Shown: positions 25,776 through 34,950, counted from the first letter of the stretch. The stretch is DNA of 52,649 nt from Gemmatimonadota bacterium (GCA_007126575.1 SLBA01000010.1:1-52649), one strand, 5' to 3'. Notes: a model not told the origin generated them from the sequence alone. A program made the numbers and translations.

Positions 25776-25819
25776 ACGAACGCCCCGCCACCCGCTTTTC
25801 GCAGGTGACGGGGCGTCGT
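25776..25819. terminator. Bidirectional hairpin between convergent MCE and Omp85-like genes
   Basis: ACGAACGCCCCGCCACC (25776-25792) pairs with GGTGACGGGGCGTCGT (25804-25819), with one bulge and one wobble, around an 11-nt loop containing TTTT. It lies in the 130-bp gap between two convergent stop codons, where a shared terminator is expected. There is no long U-tract directly after either arm. Confidence 0.55.
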
Positions 25820-25853
25820 GCTTCGCGGTGGAACTGCCGGGTGCGGCTCGGGC

Positions 25854-28800
25854 TTACCAGCCCGGCATCATCTGGAATCCCCAGTGTCCGCCCTTGCCGG
25901 GACGCTGCCAGGGATAGGCGTAGTACAGCTCCATGATGAGCGCGCCGAGCACGTTGAAGCGGGCGCTGACCCCCGTGCTCATGACCGGGATCCGCTCGGC
26001 CGACGTCCGGCTGAACTCGAGCGTCGGCTCCCGCGTCGAGTCCCACGCGAGACCGATGTCGTTGAAGAACGAGATCTCGGTGGGGATGAACCCGAAATCG
26101 AGCAGCCCGTAGCGGTCGGTGCCGATCAGGGGGATGCGGGCCTCGAGGTTGAGCACTCCGATCCGGTTGCCCTGCAGGCGGTCGAACACGGGGCAGGTGC
26201 CCGACTGCTCCGGCAGCATCGACTGCATCTGGCATTCCTGCTGCTCGAAGGAGTGCGCCGCGTAGCCTCGGACCAGCGACTGCCAGCCCAGGAAGTAGGG
26301 TCTGAGCACGCCCTCGGTGCTCCGATCGTCGACATCGGACCCGTATCGCCCGAGGTGCAGCCCACGCACCGCGATCGTCAGGTTGGTCGAGGGGCTGAAG
26401 TAGCGACGGTGGTCGAGGTTCAGACTCGTGAACCCGACCGTCCCCATGGTCTGCCCGATCTCGTAGCGAAAGCGCCCGCCGCGGATCGGAGAGGTGAAGC
26501 CCACGAAGGAGTTGTCCCCCACGTACGCAGCCGTCGCCTCGGCCAGATTGATCGGGTCGGGCGTGAGATCGTCGCGATCCCTCCGCTGGTAGTCGATCAC
26601 CTGCTGGCCGGGACCGAGTACGAAGACCTCTTCCTCGATGTCGTACGAGTACCGGTTCACCCCGGCCGCGAAGTCGAAGCGGCGGGTCTGGTTGAGTGCG
26701 TACGAGGCCAGACCGAAGGCCTGGGTCTGGTAGAGTCGCACCCACTGGCGGATGAACTCCGGGCCCTGCTCCCCCTGGCCGAGACCGGCAACCACGAAGA
26801 GGTTGGGGATTCTACCTGCACCCACGCCCCAGTCCCATCGACTCTCGAGGTTCTGGTACATGAACTGTCCGCCCAGGTCCTTGAGCGACCCCTGGGCCTG
26901 CACGGCGACTCCCAGGTTGCGGTTGCCGAGCATGTCCGAGAAGAGCGCCAGGATCGAGCCGCCCACATAGTTGCCGAACCGATCGGTCCCCACCGAGACC
27001 GACGGCTGGGTGATCAGGTCGAGCGAGAGCGAACGGTCGTAGTCCCGGCTGGTCTCCTCGGCATACACGCCGGTCGGAGCCAGGGCGGTCTCGGGATCGT
27101 CCAGGTAGGCCACGATCCGGGACGGTGCGGGAGAATCGCCCAGGGGGAGCATGCGCCCCTCGCGATCCATGTCGGCGACCACGGTCGGAGCCGTGGGCAG
27201 GTCCCGCGAATCCACCGAGTACACGTGGAACTCGAACTCGTCGAAGACCGAGAACACCACCGTCCCGGTCTCGCGAGCCACCGACATCGCCGGAGACATC
27301 GTGGTGATTCCACTGACCCCGGTGGCCAGGTTCGTCACCCGCTGAAGCTCTCCGGACTCGAGCTCCATCCGGTAGATGTCGCTGAATCCGTCCGGGTCCG
27401 ACAGGAAGTACAGTCCCCGACCATCCGGGGTGAACTGCGGGTTGCTGTGACGGACGTTGCCGAAGATCTCGAGGGTTTCGACCGAGTGCTCAACGAGGTC
27501 GAAGAAGGCGATCCTCATCTCCGAAAAGACGAGCCTCTGGAAGTCGGTCTCGGGACCCCGGTCGCTCACGAAGGCGATCCGGTTCCCGTCCGGCGAGAAC
27601 ACGGGCTGCATCGCCGAGTGCTTGTCCCGCGTCAGCGCCGTGACGTCCTCGGTCGCGAGGTCCACCAGGTACAGGTCGGTGGCGCCTCGGGCCTGGCCCG
27701 AAAACACCAGCTGGCTGCCGTCGGGTGAGAAGCTGGGGCCGGTGATCTCGCCGATCTCCCGGCTCACCCGAACACGCTGCTGCACGTTTCCGCGATCGGT
27801 GTCGACGATCACGATCTCGTTGCGACCGTTGGCGAAGACCACGAAGGCGATCCTCTCTCCGTCCGGGGACCACGCTCCCGACGAGTCGATGAATCGCAGT
27901 GCGTCGAAGTGGGGGTCCGCAATCGCGCTCGACAGCTTCCGGATCACCTCTCCGGTCTGCGCGTCGGCCAGGAAGAGGTCAAAGGAGAAGAGATCCTTTT
28001 CGGACATGAAGACCATCTTCGAACCGTCGGGGGAGATCGACGGCGCGACATTCTGGGCTCCGGCGCCGGTCGACGGGGCCAGGAGCAGGGTGCCGGCCTC
28101 GCCGGGGGGCGTCTTGTCCTCCATGCGGGCGGCGTAGTGGCTCTCGGCCGCGGCCTTCCAGTGCACTGAGAGCGAGTCGTGGCTGATCCCGAGAACCTGC
28201 TGGATCGCGGGCTGCCATCCGATGCGCAGAGACGACCGGAAGAGTCGGATCACGGCGTCATCCCCGTACTCCGCACCCACGTAGGTCCAGAACGCCTGTC
28301 CGAACCGGTAGGGGAAGAAGCGGGTCTCGCGAGTCAGCTGGATGAGGGTGGGGAAATCGTCGCGGCGCAGGGCGTCGCGCAGCCACATGCCGGTCAGCGG
28401 GTCTTCCCGACCCAGGGAGAGGTACTCCGCCATCCCCTCGACCATCCAGAGGGGGAGCGACATCAGGCCCTGCATTCCGCCGCCCCGCCTCGACTGGGCG
28501 ATATTGAACTGGAATGCGTGCACGAGCTCATGGCCGAGCACGTGGTCGGTGGACGCGTACGAATTCGAGATCGGCATCACGACACGGTTTTTCAGTCCCT
28601 CGGTGACTCCCCCCGTCCCCTCTCCGACCATGCCGCCAATCGTGTTGGTCTGCTGGAAGTCCGGGTGGTCCGCGTAGAAGATCAGCGGCTTGCGGGCCTC
28701 GAACTCGTGCTGGAAGAGGCGGGCGAGCCGCTCGTACCAGCGCTCGGACATCCGGGCCAGGTCCTCGACGGCTTCGCGCTTCGCCGAGTAGTAGTGGATA

Positions 28801-28976
28801 TCGAAGTGGGGTGTGGTGAGAACCCGGAAGTCGAAGTCGTCGTACTGGACCTTGTTGCGACCGAAATACTGCGCGTCGGCCGTTGCGGGAAGCAGGAAGA
28901 TGAGGCCGAGCACGGGGACGAGCCAACGACCCAGGCGGTAGATCAGGGTGAACCGTCGGGGGCTACTGCTGGACAT
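25854..28976 (-). CDS. Secreted gluzincin-like peptidase / TolB-type propeller / Omp85-like barrel fusion
   Basis: This 1,040-aa protein has a signal peptide ending around A-D-A-Q (residue 36). Residues about 45-300 hold a gluzincin-like metallopeptidase domain with H149-E-L-V-H153 and W-M-V-E-G-M-A-E-Y, in which Glu180 is the likely third ligand. Residues about 320-640 contain at least five TolB/PD40-type blades (S-P-D-G-S-K-M-V-F, S-P-D-G-E-R-I-A-F, S-P-D-G-S-Q-L-V-F, S-P-D-G-N-R-I-A-F, T-P-D-G-R-G-L-Y-F). The C-terminal 350 residues read as beta-strands and include V-R-G-Y (902-905), the Omp85 loop-6 signature, and N-L-E-A-R-I-P-L-I-G, ending in an aromatic strand. The start (ATG 28976) has AAAGGGA upstream. 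It is probably an outer-membrane protein with a periplasmic front. Substrate and role are unknown. Confidence 0.85.
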   Translation of the reverse strand: MSSSSPRRFTLIYRLGRWLVPVLGLIFLLPATADAQYFGRNKVQYDDFDFRVLTTPHFDIHYYSAKREAVEDLARMSERWYERLARLFQHEFEARKPLIFYADHPDFQQTNTIGGMVGEGTGGVTEGLKNRVVMPISNSYASTDHVLGHELVHAFQFNIAQSRRGGGMQGLMSLPLWMVEGMAEYLSLGREDPLTGMWLRDALRRDDFPTLIQLTRETRFFPYRFGQAFWTYVGAEYGDDAVIRLFRSSLRIGWQPAIQQVLGISHDSLSVHWKAAAESHYAARMEDKTPPGEAGTLLLAPSTGAGAQNVAPSISPDGSKMVFMSEKDLFSFDLFLADAQTGEVIRKLSSAIADPHFDALRFIDSSGAWSPDGERIAFVVFANGRNEIVIVDTDRGNVQQRVRVSREIGEITGPSFSPDGSQLVFSGQARGATDLYLVDLATEDVTALTRDKHSAMQPVFSPDGNRIAFVSDRGPETDFQRLVFSEMRIAFFDLVEHSVETLEIFGNVRHSNPQFTPDGRGLYFLSDPDGFSDIYRMELESGELQRVTNLATGVSGITTMSPAMSVARETGTVVFSVFDEFEFHVYSVDSRDLPTAPTVVADMDREGRMLPLGDSPAPSRIVAYLDDPETALAPTGVYAEETSRDYDRSLSLDLITQPSVSVGTDRFGNYVGGSILALFSDMLGNRNLGVAVQAQGSLKDLGGQFMYQNLESRWDWGVGAGRIPNLFVVAGLGQGEQGPEFIRQWVRLYQTQAFGLASYALNQTRRFDFAAGVNRYSYDIEEEVFVLGPGQQVIDYQRRDRDDLTPDPINLAEATAAYVGDNSFVGFTSPIRGGRFRYEIGQTMGTVGFTSLNLDHRRYFSPSTNLTIAVRGLHLGRYGSDVDDRSTEGVLRPYFLGWQSLVRGYAAHSFEQQECQMQSMLPEQSGTCPVFDRLQGNRIGVLNLEARIPLIGTDRYGLLDFGFIPTEISFFNDIGLAWDSTREPTLEFSRTSAERIPVMSTGVSARFNVLGALIMELYYAYPWQRPGKGGHWGFQMMPGW

Positions 28977-29290
28977 GGGAAATCCCTTTATCAGTGGTTG
29001 CGAACCCTCCGGGAACGCAATCACCGGGGGGAGAAGGGGAGTCAGCCCACTCTCTCTACCCGTACGCGCGGACTTGGGTCCTGGATCATCGCCTCCAAGG
29101 ATTCGACGCCGTAACCGACGGGTTCGAAGGCTGCGAAGACCGCCACTCACGCAGGGCTGTCTTCGAAATCCCTCGAGCCCGGCCGCGGTTCCGCAGGGGT
29201 CCCGTGGACACCCCCGTTGCGGACCGATGGTCGCCCCGCCATGATCTCCTTCGAAGGCCCCGTTCGCCACGTACCCACAGAGTCCCAGCC
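28977..29290. other. Divergent intergenic region, no clear element
   Basis: This 314-bp gap separates the peptidase-barrel gene (minus) from the PLP enzyme gene (plus). It contains an imperfect inverted repeat near 28994-29025 (GGTTGCG against CGCAATCACC) and several TTCGAA/TTCGAAG words. I see no convincing promoter pair. Open frames crossing it belong to upstream extensions of the neighbouring genes and lack good ribosome sites. Confidence 0.5.
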
Positions 29291-30493
29291 ATGACCGAAC
29301 TTCCCGAGCCCGCACGACCCCATGACCCTACTCCGATCGCCAAGGCAGAGGCCGCGCCGGAGGATCCCTTCGCACCGGTCCGGGTGCGTGAGCCGGAGCT
29401 CGAAACCCCCGCCGGCTGGATCGACATCGACCGGGTCCGCTCCAATCTGGCGAAGGTTATGGCGTACCTGACGGACCGGGGACTCGAGTGGCGCCCCCAC
29501 GTGAAGACGCACAAGAGTCCCTGGCTGGCCGGCCTTCAGCTCGAAGCGGGCGCGAGCGGGCTCACGGTCGCCACCCCGCGGGAAGCCGAGGTCATGGCGA
29601 CGGTGGCCTCGGATCTGATGCTGGCCCATCCCCCGCTGCGCCGGAAGGCGGAGCGCGTCGTACGGATCCCCCCCGAGGTCAGGCTTCGGGTGGCGCTCGA
29701 CTCCCTCGAATCGCTGCGAGCTCTCGAGGCCGCCGCCCACGGGGCGGGACGGGAGGTCGGAATCCTGGTCGAGATCGACGTGGGGATGGGCCGGGTCGGG
29801 GTGCCGGACGGGGCAGCCGCGATCGAACTCGCCCGGGCCGCCAACGCGTCGCCCTGCCTCACCTTCGACGGGGTCCTCTTCTACCCGGGGCACATTCGCA
29901 CGACGGGCGAGGAGCGTCGGCGCCGGATCGGCCGCACCTCGGAGCGGCTTTCCGAGTTCCTGGCCGCACTCGAGGCCGATGGCCTGCCCGCGGGGATCGT
30001 GAGCGGAGGGTCCACTCCGACCCTGTGGGAGAGTCACCTCTTCGCGGGAGTGACCGAGATTCGCGCGGGGACCTGCATCTTCCACGATCGGGACATGGTC
30101 GAGCTCGGCGTGGCCAGCCCCGAGGAGGTCGCCTACTGGGTCCGGGCCTTGGTGGTGAGCGTGGTTCCGGGGGTCCGGGCGGTCGTGGATGCGGGCTCGA
30201 AGGCCCTTTCCAAGGAGGCCTTCCGGGGCGATGGGCGGGGCTTCGCGGTCCTCATGGATCCTCCCCACCTGGCGGTCGGGTCGCTGTCGGAGGAGCACGG
30301 GGTGATCGACCTCGAGGGGTCCGAATGGGCTCCACGGGTCGGGGACGCCGTGCGGATCCTCCCCAACCACGTCTGCGTCTCGGTCAATCTGCAGGATCGG
30401 CTCCTCCTCGCCCCCGACGCGGAGCACTCCACGCACCGTGCCCTCCCACTTCCCGGTCGGGGCCGGCTCCCCTGGGTCGATGCGGGGGGCTGA
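29291..30493 (+). CDS. D-serine dehydratase / D-threonine aldolase-like PLP enzyme (fold-type III)
   Basis: This 400-aa protein has an alanine racemase-like N-terminal barrel with the PLP motif R-P-H-V-K-T-H-K (Lys72 expected to bind PLP), E-I-D-V-G-M-G-R-V-G, and S-G-G-S-T-P-T for phosphate. The C-terminal D-serine dehydratase-like domain carries P-N-H-V-C (His360, Cys362). A His-x-Cys pair binds zinc in eukaryotic-type D-serine dehydratases, while D-threonine aldolase is reported to use His-x-Asp. This favours dehydratase activity (D-serine to pyruvate and ammonia), though the family is mixed. The next gene is ridA, which fits. The start is ATG 29291; the ribosome site is weak. It is a cytoplasmic enzyme. 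Confidence 0.85.
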   Translation: MTELPEPARPHDPTPIAKAEAAPEDPFAPVRVREPELETPAGWIDIDRVRSNLAKVMAYLTDRGLEWRPHVKTHKSPWLAGLQLEAGASGLTVATPREAEVMATVASDLMLAHPPLRRKAERVVRIPPEVRLRVALDSLESLRALEAAAHGAGREVGILVEIDVGMGRVGVPDGAAAIELARAANASPCLTFDGVLFYPGHIRTTGEERRRRIGRTSERLSEFLAALEADGLPAGIVSGGSTPTLWESHLFAGVTEIRAGTCIFHDRDMVELGVASPEEVAYWVRALVVSVVPGVRAVVDAGSKALSKEAFRGDGRGFAVLMDPPHLAVGSLSEEHGVIDLEGSEWAPRVGDAVRILPNHVCVSVNLQDRLLLAPDAEHSTHRALPLPGRGRLPWVDAGG

Positions 30494-30667
30494 ACCGAGC
30501 CCGACGAACCCGACCGAACAGCGAGGGGGACCGCCGCGGCTCGGGCCGAGGGTGCCCAACGCCCACGAGATCCCCTACCTTGCAGGGCCGGGTCGTCGCG
30601 GGATGATCCGGACCGAACCGGTCTGCGTCGGCAGGCCCTCCATCGTACCCCTCAGCCGAGAGCTCCC

Positions 30668-31057
30668 ATGCCGCACATCGATCCCGTCGCCACCGACCTC
30701 GCCCCCGCCGCCATCGGTCCCTACTCGCAGGCCATCGTGAGCGACGGGTGGATCTACGTCTCGGGTCAGATCCCGCTGGATCCGTCCACCGGAGAGATGG
30801 AGCCGGGTGGGATCGCCGCGCAGACCCACCGGGTCTTTCGGAACCTCGAAGCGGTCCTGGTCGAGGCGGGCGGAGGGCTCGACACCGTGGTCAAGACGAC
30901 CGTCTTCCTTTCGGACATGGCGAACTTCTCGGCGATGAACGAGGTATATGCGGAATACTTCGGGGATCATCGTCCGGCTCGCGCCTGTGTCGAGGCCGCG
31001 GCCCTCCCCCGAGCGGTGGATGTCGAGATCGAAGCGATTGCGAGGGTCTCGGACTGA
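30668..31057 (+). CDS. ridA: RidA-family enamine/imine deaminase
   Basis: This 129-aa protein is the typical length of the YjgF/YER057c/UK114 family. Visible are A-I-G-P-Y-S-Q-A near the N-terminus, [16 protein letters not shown], and [10 protein letters not shown] with V-E-I-E-A-I-A at the end. The Arg before C-V-E is the one that holds the substrate carboxylate in RidA proteins. These enzymes hydrolyse reactive 2-aminoacrylate and related imines to keto acids and protect PLP enzymes. The gene follows a PLP enzyme that may release aminoacrylate (174 bp gap), a sensible functional pair. Confidence 0.94.
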   Translation: MPHIDPVATDLAPAAIGPYSQAIVSDGWIYVSGQIPLDPSTGEMEPGGIAAQTHRVFRNLEAVLVEAGGGLDTVVKTTVFLSDMANFSAMNEVYAEYFGDHRPARACVEAAALPRAVDVEIEAIARVSD

Positions 31058-31088
31058 AGCCGGCATTCCGGTCCCAGTGGAGGTCTGA

Positions 31089-31463
31089 TTGAAAGCGCTT
31101 CTGAGTGTGCTCCTGGTTGCAGTGCTGGCCGCAGGCTGCACCTCCTTCGGCCCCCAGGCCTTCAGGGGAGATCCCTTCGCGCCCTCGGCCGACCGGAGTC
31201 TCATCGTGTTCATCGAGAACACGACGATGGAGGATGTCCGCGTCGAGGCCCGCAGTCCCAGGGACCGCTACGAGCTGGGGATGATCAACAGCCGTTCGGC
31301 CCGCCGGACCTCGATCCCGTGGAGCGACCTTCAGGACCTCCGCTTCCAGCTGGACCCGCTCTCCGGCCGACGCGTGACCACGCGGCCTGCGTCGGTCGGC
31401 CCAGGCGAGCGCGTCACCCTCGTGATCGTGCAGCCCCTCGAGCAGTCCTTCATCCGGCGCTGA
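31089..31463 (+). CDS. Small lipoprotein of unknown function
   Basis: This 124-aa protein starts at TTG with a strong GGAGG 5 nt upstream. The signal peptide is K-A-L-L-S-V-L-L-V-A-V-L-A-A-G-C with lipobox L-A-A-G-C. The mature part is short, beta-rich and Arg-rich (V-F-I-E-N-T-T, then P-R-D-R-Y and R-R-V-T-T-R-P) and ends Q-S-F-I-R-R. The pattern of a strand with V-x-N-x-T followed by a conserved P suggests an immunoglobulin-like fold, but this is only an impression. It lies 31 bp after ridA on the same strand. Confidence 0.72.
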   Translation: MKALLSVLLVAVLAAGCTSFGPQAFRGDPFAPSADRSLIVFIENTTMEDVRVEARSPRDRYELGMINSRSARRTSIPWSDLQDLRFQLDPLSGRRVTTRPASVGPGERVTLVIVQPLEQSFIRR

Positions 31464-31482
31464 GCCTCCAGGTCCTTCCAGA

Positions 31483-33924
31483 TCAGGCGCCGTAGGGGAT
31501 CCAGATGTTCTTCACCTGGGTCGCCTCGCGCAGGAAGCGCTCTCCGGCTCCCTGGCGTGTGTCCAGCCAGTTCGGCTGCCCGACCCCCGGGGTCCAGCAC
31601 CGCTTGAGGTTGCCCGCGGACTCCCGTTCGATCATGGAGGCCTCCTCGGCGGACCCGAAGCCCCAGAACCCGTCCACCCCGTCGTGCGCGGCCAGGACCC
31701 GGACGAGCTCGGCGCGGGGACCCGTGATCAGGTTCACCACCCCGCCGGGAACGTCCGAGGTGTCCAGCAGCTGGTAGAGGGGGTGTGCCACCAGCGGAAA
31801 GGTGTTCGACGGCAGGGCGATGACCGCGTTGCCCATGGCGATGACGGGGGCGAGCGTCGAGATCAGCCCGAGCAGGGGGGCTTCGTCGGAGGCGGCGACG
31901 GCAAGTACGCCCAGGGGCTCGACCATCGCGACCGTGACGTTCCGGAAGGGGGTGGCGTGGACCCGTCCGTCGTACTTGTCGGCGAGTGCTGCGTAGTCGA
32001 AGAGGCGCTCCAGCGAGAGCCGGACCTCGCGGGCGGCCGCCTCGGGAGAGAGACCGGCCCCGCCCGTCAGGAGGGTCTCGAGCTCCTCGCGGCGGGCCTC
32101 GAGGTTCTCGGCCAGGTAGTAGAGGATCTGGGCCCGGAGGTGCGCGGGAGCCTGCCCCCAGGAGGGTTGCGCCTTGAGCGCGGCCTCGACGGCGTCGCGG
32201 ACATCCTTGCGGTTCCCCCGGGGGATCTCGCCGACCCGGCGGCCCTCGGGATCGAGGACCGAGAGGGTATAGCCCCCGTCCGGCCGCTTCTGACGTCCAC
32301 CGATGTAAAGCTTGAGCGTGCGGTCGATCGGACGAAGGCCGTCGGTCGAACGGGGTGCGGGTTCGGAATCCCCGTTCGAGCGGTCCATGCCGTCGGTCAC
32401 CGACGATCGGGGACGATGCCCGGCCCGGTGATCGGCAGGATCGGCCTCGCCGGAATCCGGATCCGGTCGCAGGTACTCGTGCATCCCCTCGCGCCCACCC
32501 TCGCGGCCGAAGCCGCTCTCCCGGTACCCACCGAAGCCCGACGCCGCATCGAAGAGGTTCGTGCAGTTGACCCACACCGTCCCGGCCTTCACCGCGGGGG
32601 CGACCTCGAGCGCCAGGTTCACATTCTCGGTCCAGATCGAGGCCGCGAGCCCGTAACGGGTGTCGTTGGCCAGCTCGATCGATTCCTGATGGGTGCGGAA
32701 GGTCATCATGGCCACGACCGGCCCGAAGATCTCGACCTGGGCCAGGGTTCCCGCCGGCTCGACCCCGGTGCAGAGGGTGGGCGGGTAGAAGAGGCCCGCT
32801 TCGGGAATGGCCCACGAGGGCTGCCAGATCTCGGCGCCCTCGCTTCGACCGCGCTCGACGAGCTCGCGGATCGTGTCCAGCTGGACGGGGGACACGATTG
32901 CGCCCATGTCGACGCCCTTGTCTAGGGGATCGCCCATGCGGAGCGTCTCCATGCGGGCACGGAGCTTCTCTTCGAGAAGTCCCGCCACCCCCTCCTGCAC
33001 CAGGATGCGGGATCCGGCGCAGCAGACCTGGCCCTGATTGAACCAGATCGCGTCGACCACCCCTTCGACGACCGAGTCGAGGTCGGCGTCTTCGTAGACG
33101 ATGAAGGGCGACTTGCCGCCCAGCTCGAGCGAAAGCTTCTTCCCCTGGCCCGCGGTGGCCCGCCGGATCTCGCGACCGACCTCGGTGGAGCCGGTGAACG
33201 CCACCTTGCGCACCTTCTCGTGCGCCACGAGGGCGGCACCCGTGCGTCCATCGCCGGTCACCACGTTGACGACCCCGGGGGGAACGCCGGCCTCGTCACA
33301 CAACTGCGCGAAGAGCAGGGCGGTGAGCGAGGTGTACTCGGCCGGCTTCAGGACGAGGGTGTTTCCGGCCGCGAGGGCGGGGGCCACCTTCCAGGCCAGC
33401 ATGAGGAGGGGGAAGTTCCATGGGATGACCTGGCCCACGACTCCGTGCGGGCGCATCCCGGGAAACTCCCGGTCGAGGAGCTGGGCCCACCCGGCATGGT
33501 GGTAGAAGTGTCGGGCCACCAGAGGGATGTCGAGGTCGCGGGATTCACGGATCGGCTTTCCGTTGTCCATCGATTCGAGTACCGCGAAGAGCCGGGCGTG
33601 CCGCTGGACGGACCGGGCGATCGCGTACAGAACACGCGCCCTGTGGTGCGGGCCCTCGGACCACCACCCCTCCCGAGCCGCCTCGGCGGCCCGCACGGCC
33701 CGCTCCACATCGTCGGAGGACCCCTGACTGATCGATCCCAGCACCCGACCGTTGGCCGGATTTACGCTGTCGAAGCGAACGCCCTCGGAGGGTGGAGACC
33801 AGCGGCCGTCGATGAAGTGGTCGAAGCCTGACGCATGCTCCGCCAGCCACTGCTCGGCCAGCTCCGCGCTCTCGGGCGCCGGACCGTACTCCATCGTCTC
33901 GAAGATGCGGGTAATCGTGGTCAT
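31483..33924 (-). CDS. ALDH16-type two-domain aldehyde dehydrogenase
   Basis: This 813-aa protein has a complete first aldehyde dehydrogenase domain (about residues 30-500). It shows V-I-P-W-N-F-P, F-T-G-S-T-E-V-G, L-E-L-G-G-K-S-P (general-base Glu) and F-N-Q-G-Q-V-C-C-A-G, where Cys301 aligns with the classical nucleophile Cys302. After a Pro/Ser/Asp-rich linker (about 500-540) comes a second, shorter ALDH-like domain (about 540-813). It has I-A-M-G-N-A-V-I-A-L-P and the beginning of the cofactor fold but no catalytic Cys region. This active-plus-pseudo arrangement is that of bacterial ALDH16. It starts 6 bp after deoC, so acetaldehyde from DeoC is a plausible substrate. Confidence 0.92.
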   Translation of the reverse strand: MTTITRIFETMEYGPAPESAELAEQWLAEHASGFDHFIDGRWSPPSEGVRFDSVNPANGRVLGSISQGSSDDVERAVRAAEAAREGWWSEGPHHRARVLYAIARSVQRHARLFAVLESMDNGKPIRESRDLDIPLVARHFYHHAGWAQLLDREFPGMRPHGVVGQVIPWNFPLLMLAWKVAPALAAGNTLVLKPAEYTSLTALLFAQLCDEAGVPPGVVNVVTGDGRTGAALVAHEKVRKVAFTGSTEVGREIRRATAGQGKKLSLELGGKSPFIVYEDADLDSVVEGVVDAIWFNQGQVCCAGSRILVQEGVAGLLEEKLRARMETLRMGDPLDKGVDMGAIVSPVQLDTIRELVERGRSEGAEIWQPSWAIPEAGLFYPPTLCTGVEPAGTLAQVEIFGPVVAMMTFRTHQESIELANDTRYGLAASIWTENVNLALEVAPAVKAGTVWVNCTNLFDAASGFGGYRESGFGREGGREGMHEYLRPDPDSGEADPADHRAGHRPRSSVTDGMDRSNGDSEPAPRSTDGLRPIDRTLKLYIGGRQKRPDGGYTLSVLDPEGRRVGEIPRGNRKDVRDAVEAALKAQPSWGQAPAHLRAQILYYLAENLEARREELETLLTGGAGLSPEAAAREVRLSLERLFDYAALADKYDGRVHATPFRNVTVAMVEPLGVLAVAASDEAPLLGLISTLAPVIAMGNAVIALPSNTFPLVAHPLYQLLDTSDVPGGVVNLITGPRAELVRVLAAHDGVDGFWGFGSAEEASMIERESAGNLKRCWTPGVGQPNWLDTRQGAGERFLREATQVKNIWIPYGA

Positions 33925-33930
33925 GAGAGC

Positions 33931-34950
33931 CTACGCGAGGGGATGACGGTGATGGGCCGAATAGCGGCCGGTGACGTGATGCTCGAGCTGACGCTCGATG
34001 TCGCCGAGGAGGGACGAGGCTCCGAAGCGGAAGAGATGAGGGTCCATCCACCCGGTGCCGAGCTCCTCGCGCACCAGGATCAGCCACTGCAGCGCCTGCT
34101 TGGCGGTACCGATCCCCCCCGCGGCCTTGAGTCCGACCTCGAAGCCGGTGCGGTCCCGATAGCTGCGGATCTGGCGGGCCATCGCGATCCCGGTGGGGAG
34201 GGTGGCGTTGACCGACTCCTTGCCCGTCGAGGTCTTGATGAAATCGGCGCCGGCCATCATGCTGACGATGCTCGCCTGGGCGATGCGGGTGAGGGTCCCG
34301 AGCTCGCCGGTGGCGAGGATCACCTTCAGGTGCGCGCCTCCGCAGGCTTCCCGGAAGGCCCGTACCTCGTGGTACAGGGCGCTCCAGTTCCCCGTCAGGA
34401 CGTGGGAGCGTGTGATCACGACGTCGATCTCGGTGGCGCCCGCTTCGACCGAGGCCTCGATCTCGGCGATCCGAAGCCGCAGGGGCGAGAGGCCGTGCGG
34501 AAATCCGGTGGAGACGGCCGCGACAGGAATTCCGGTGCCATCGAGGGCCTCGAGGGCGACGGGGACGAAGGCGTGATACACGCAGACGGCGCCCGTCGTG
34601 AGCCCCAGCCCCTCGATTTCCAGCGCCTCGACCAGATCGGGACGCAGGGGCCGTCGCGCCTTGGCGCAGAGCCTGCGCACGCGGCCGGCGGTGTCGTCCC
34701 CCGAAAGGGTGGTGAGGTCCATGAGCGAGACGGCCTTCAGGAGCCAGGCCGCCTGCCACCTCTTCTTCACGGTTCGGCGGGTGCCGAGCGTCGACGCCCT
34801 GCGCTCGACCGCGCTCCGGTTCAGGCGCAGGTCGCGCACCCAGTCGAGTTCCAGGGGCATCCCGGGGTTCAGGCGGGCGGGGGTCGGGACAGTGTCGACC
34901 TCGGGGTCGGACACGCTGCGGTCGGATTCACGGGTTCGGGTCGTGGCCAC
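33931..34950 (-). CDS. deoC: Deoxyribose-phosphate aldolase (long form)
   Basis: This enzyme of about 339 aa cleaves 2-deoxyribose-5-phosphate to glyceraldehyde-3-phosphate and acetaldehyde. It has the DERA core with D-F-I-K-T-S-T-G-K (Schiff-base Lys) and G-L-K-A-A-G-G-I (second Lys), plus M-D-L-T-T-L near the start of the barrel. An N-terminal extension of roughly 60-70 residues makes it longer than E. coli DeoC, as in the eukaryote-like long DERAs. The start is set at GTG 34950 because GAGGAGG lies 7 nt upstream; the ATG six codons earlier has none. It heads a two-gene operon with the ALDH16 gene. Confidence 0.94.
   Translation of the reverse strand: MATTRTRESDRSVSDPEVDTVPTPARLNPGMPLELDWVRDLRLNRSAVERRASTLGTRRTVKKRWQAAWLLKAVSLMDLTTLSGDDTAGRVRRLCAKARRPLRPDLVEALEIEGLGLTTGAVCVYHAFVPVALEALDGTGIPVAAVSTGFPHGLSPLRLRIAEIEASVEAGATEIDVVITRSHVLTGNWSALYHEVRAFREACGGAHLKVILATGELGTLTRIAQASIVSMMAGADFIKTSTGKESVNATLPTGIAMARQIRSYRDRTGFEVGLKAAGGIGTAKQALQWLILVREELGTGWMDPHLFRFGASSLLGDIERQLEHHVTGRYSAHHRHPLA

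Noticed and set aside
25818-27728. 636-codon plus-strand open frame opposite the peptidase-barrel gene
   Set aside because: It is a codon-position shadow. The sense-strand protein has a signal peptide, HExxH and VRGY; this one has none.
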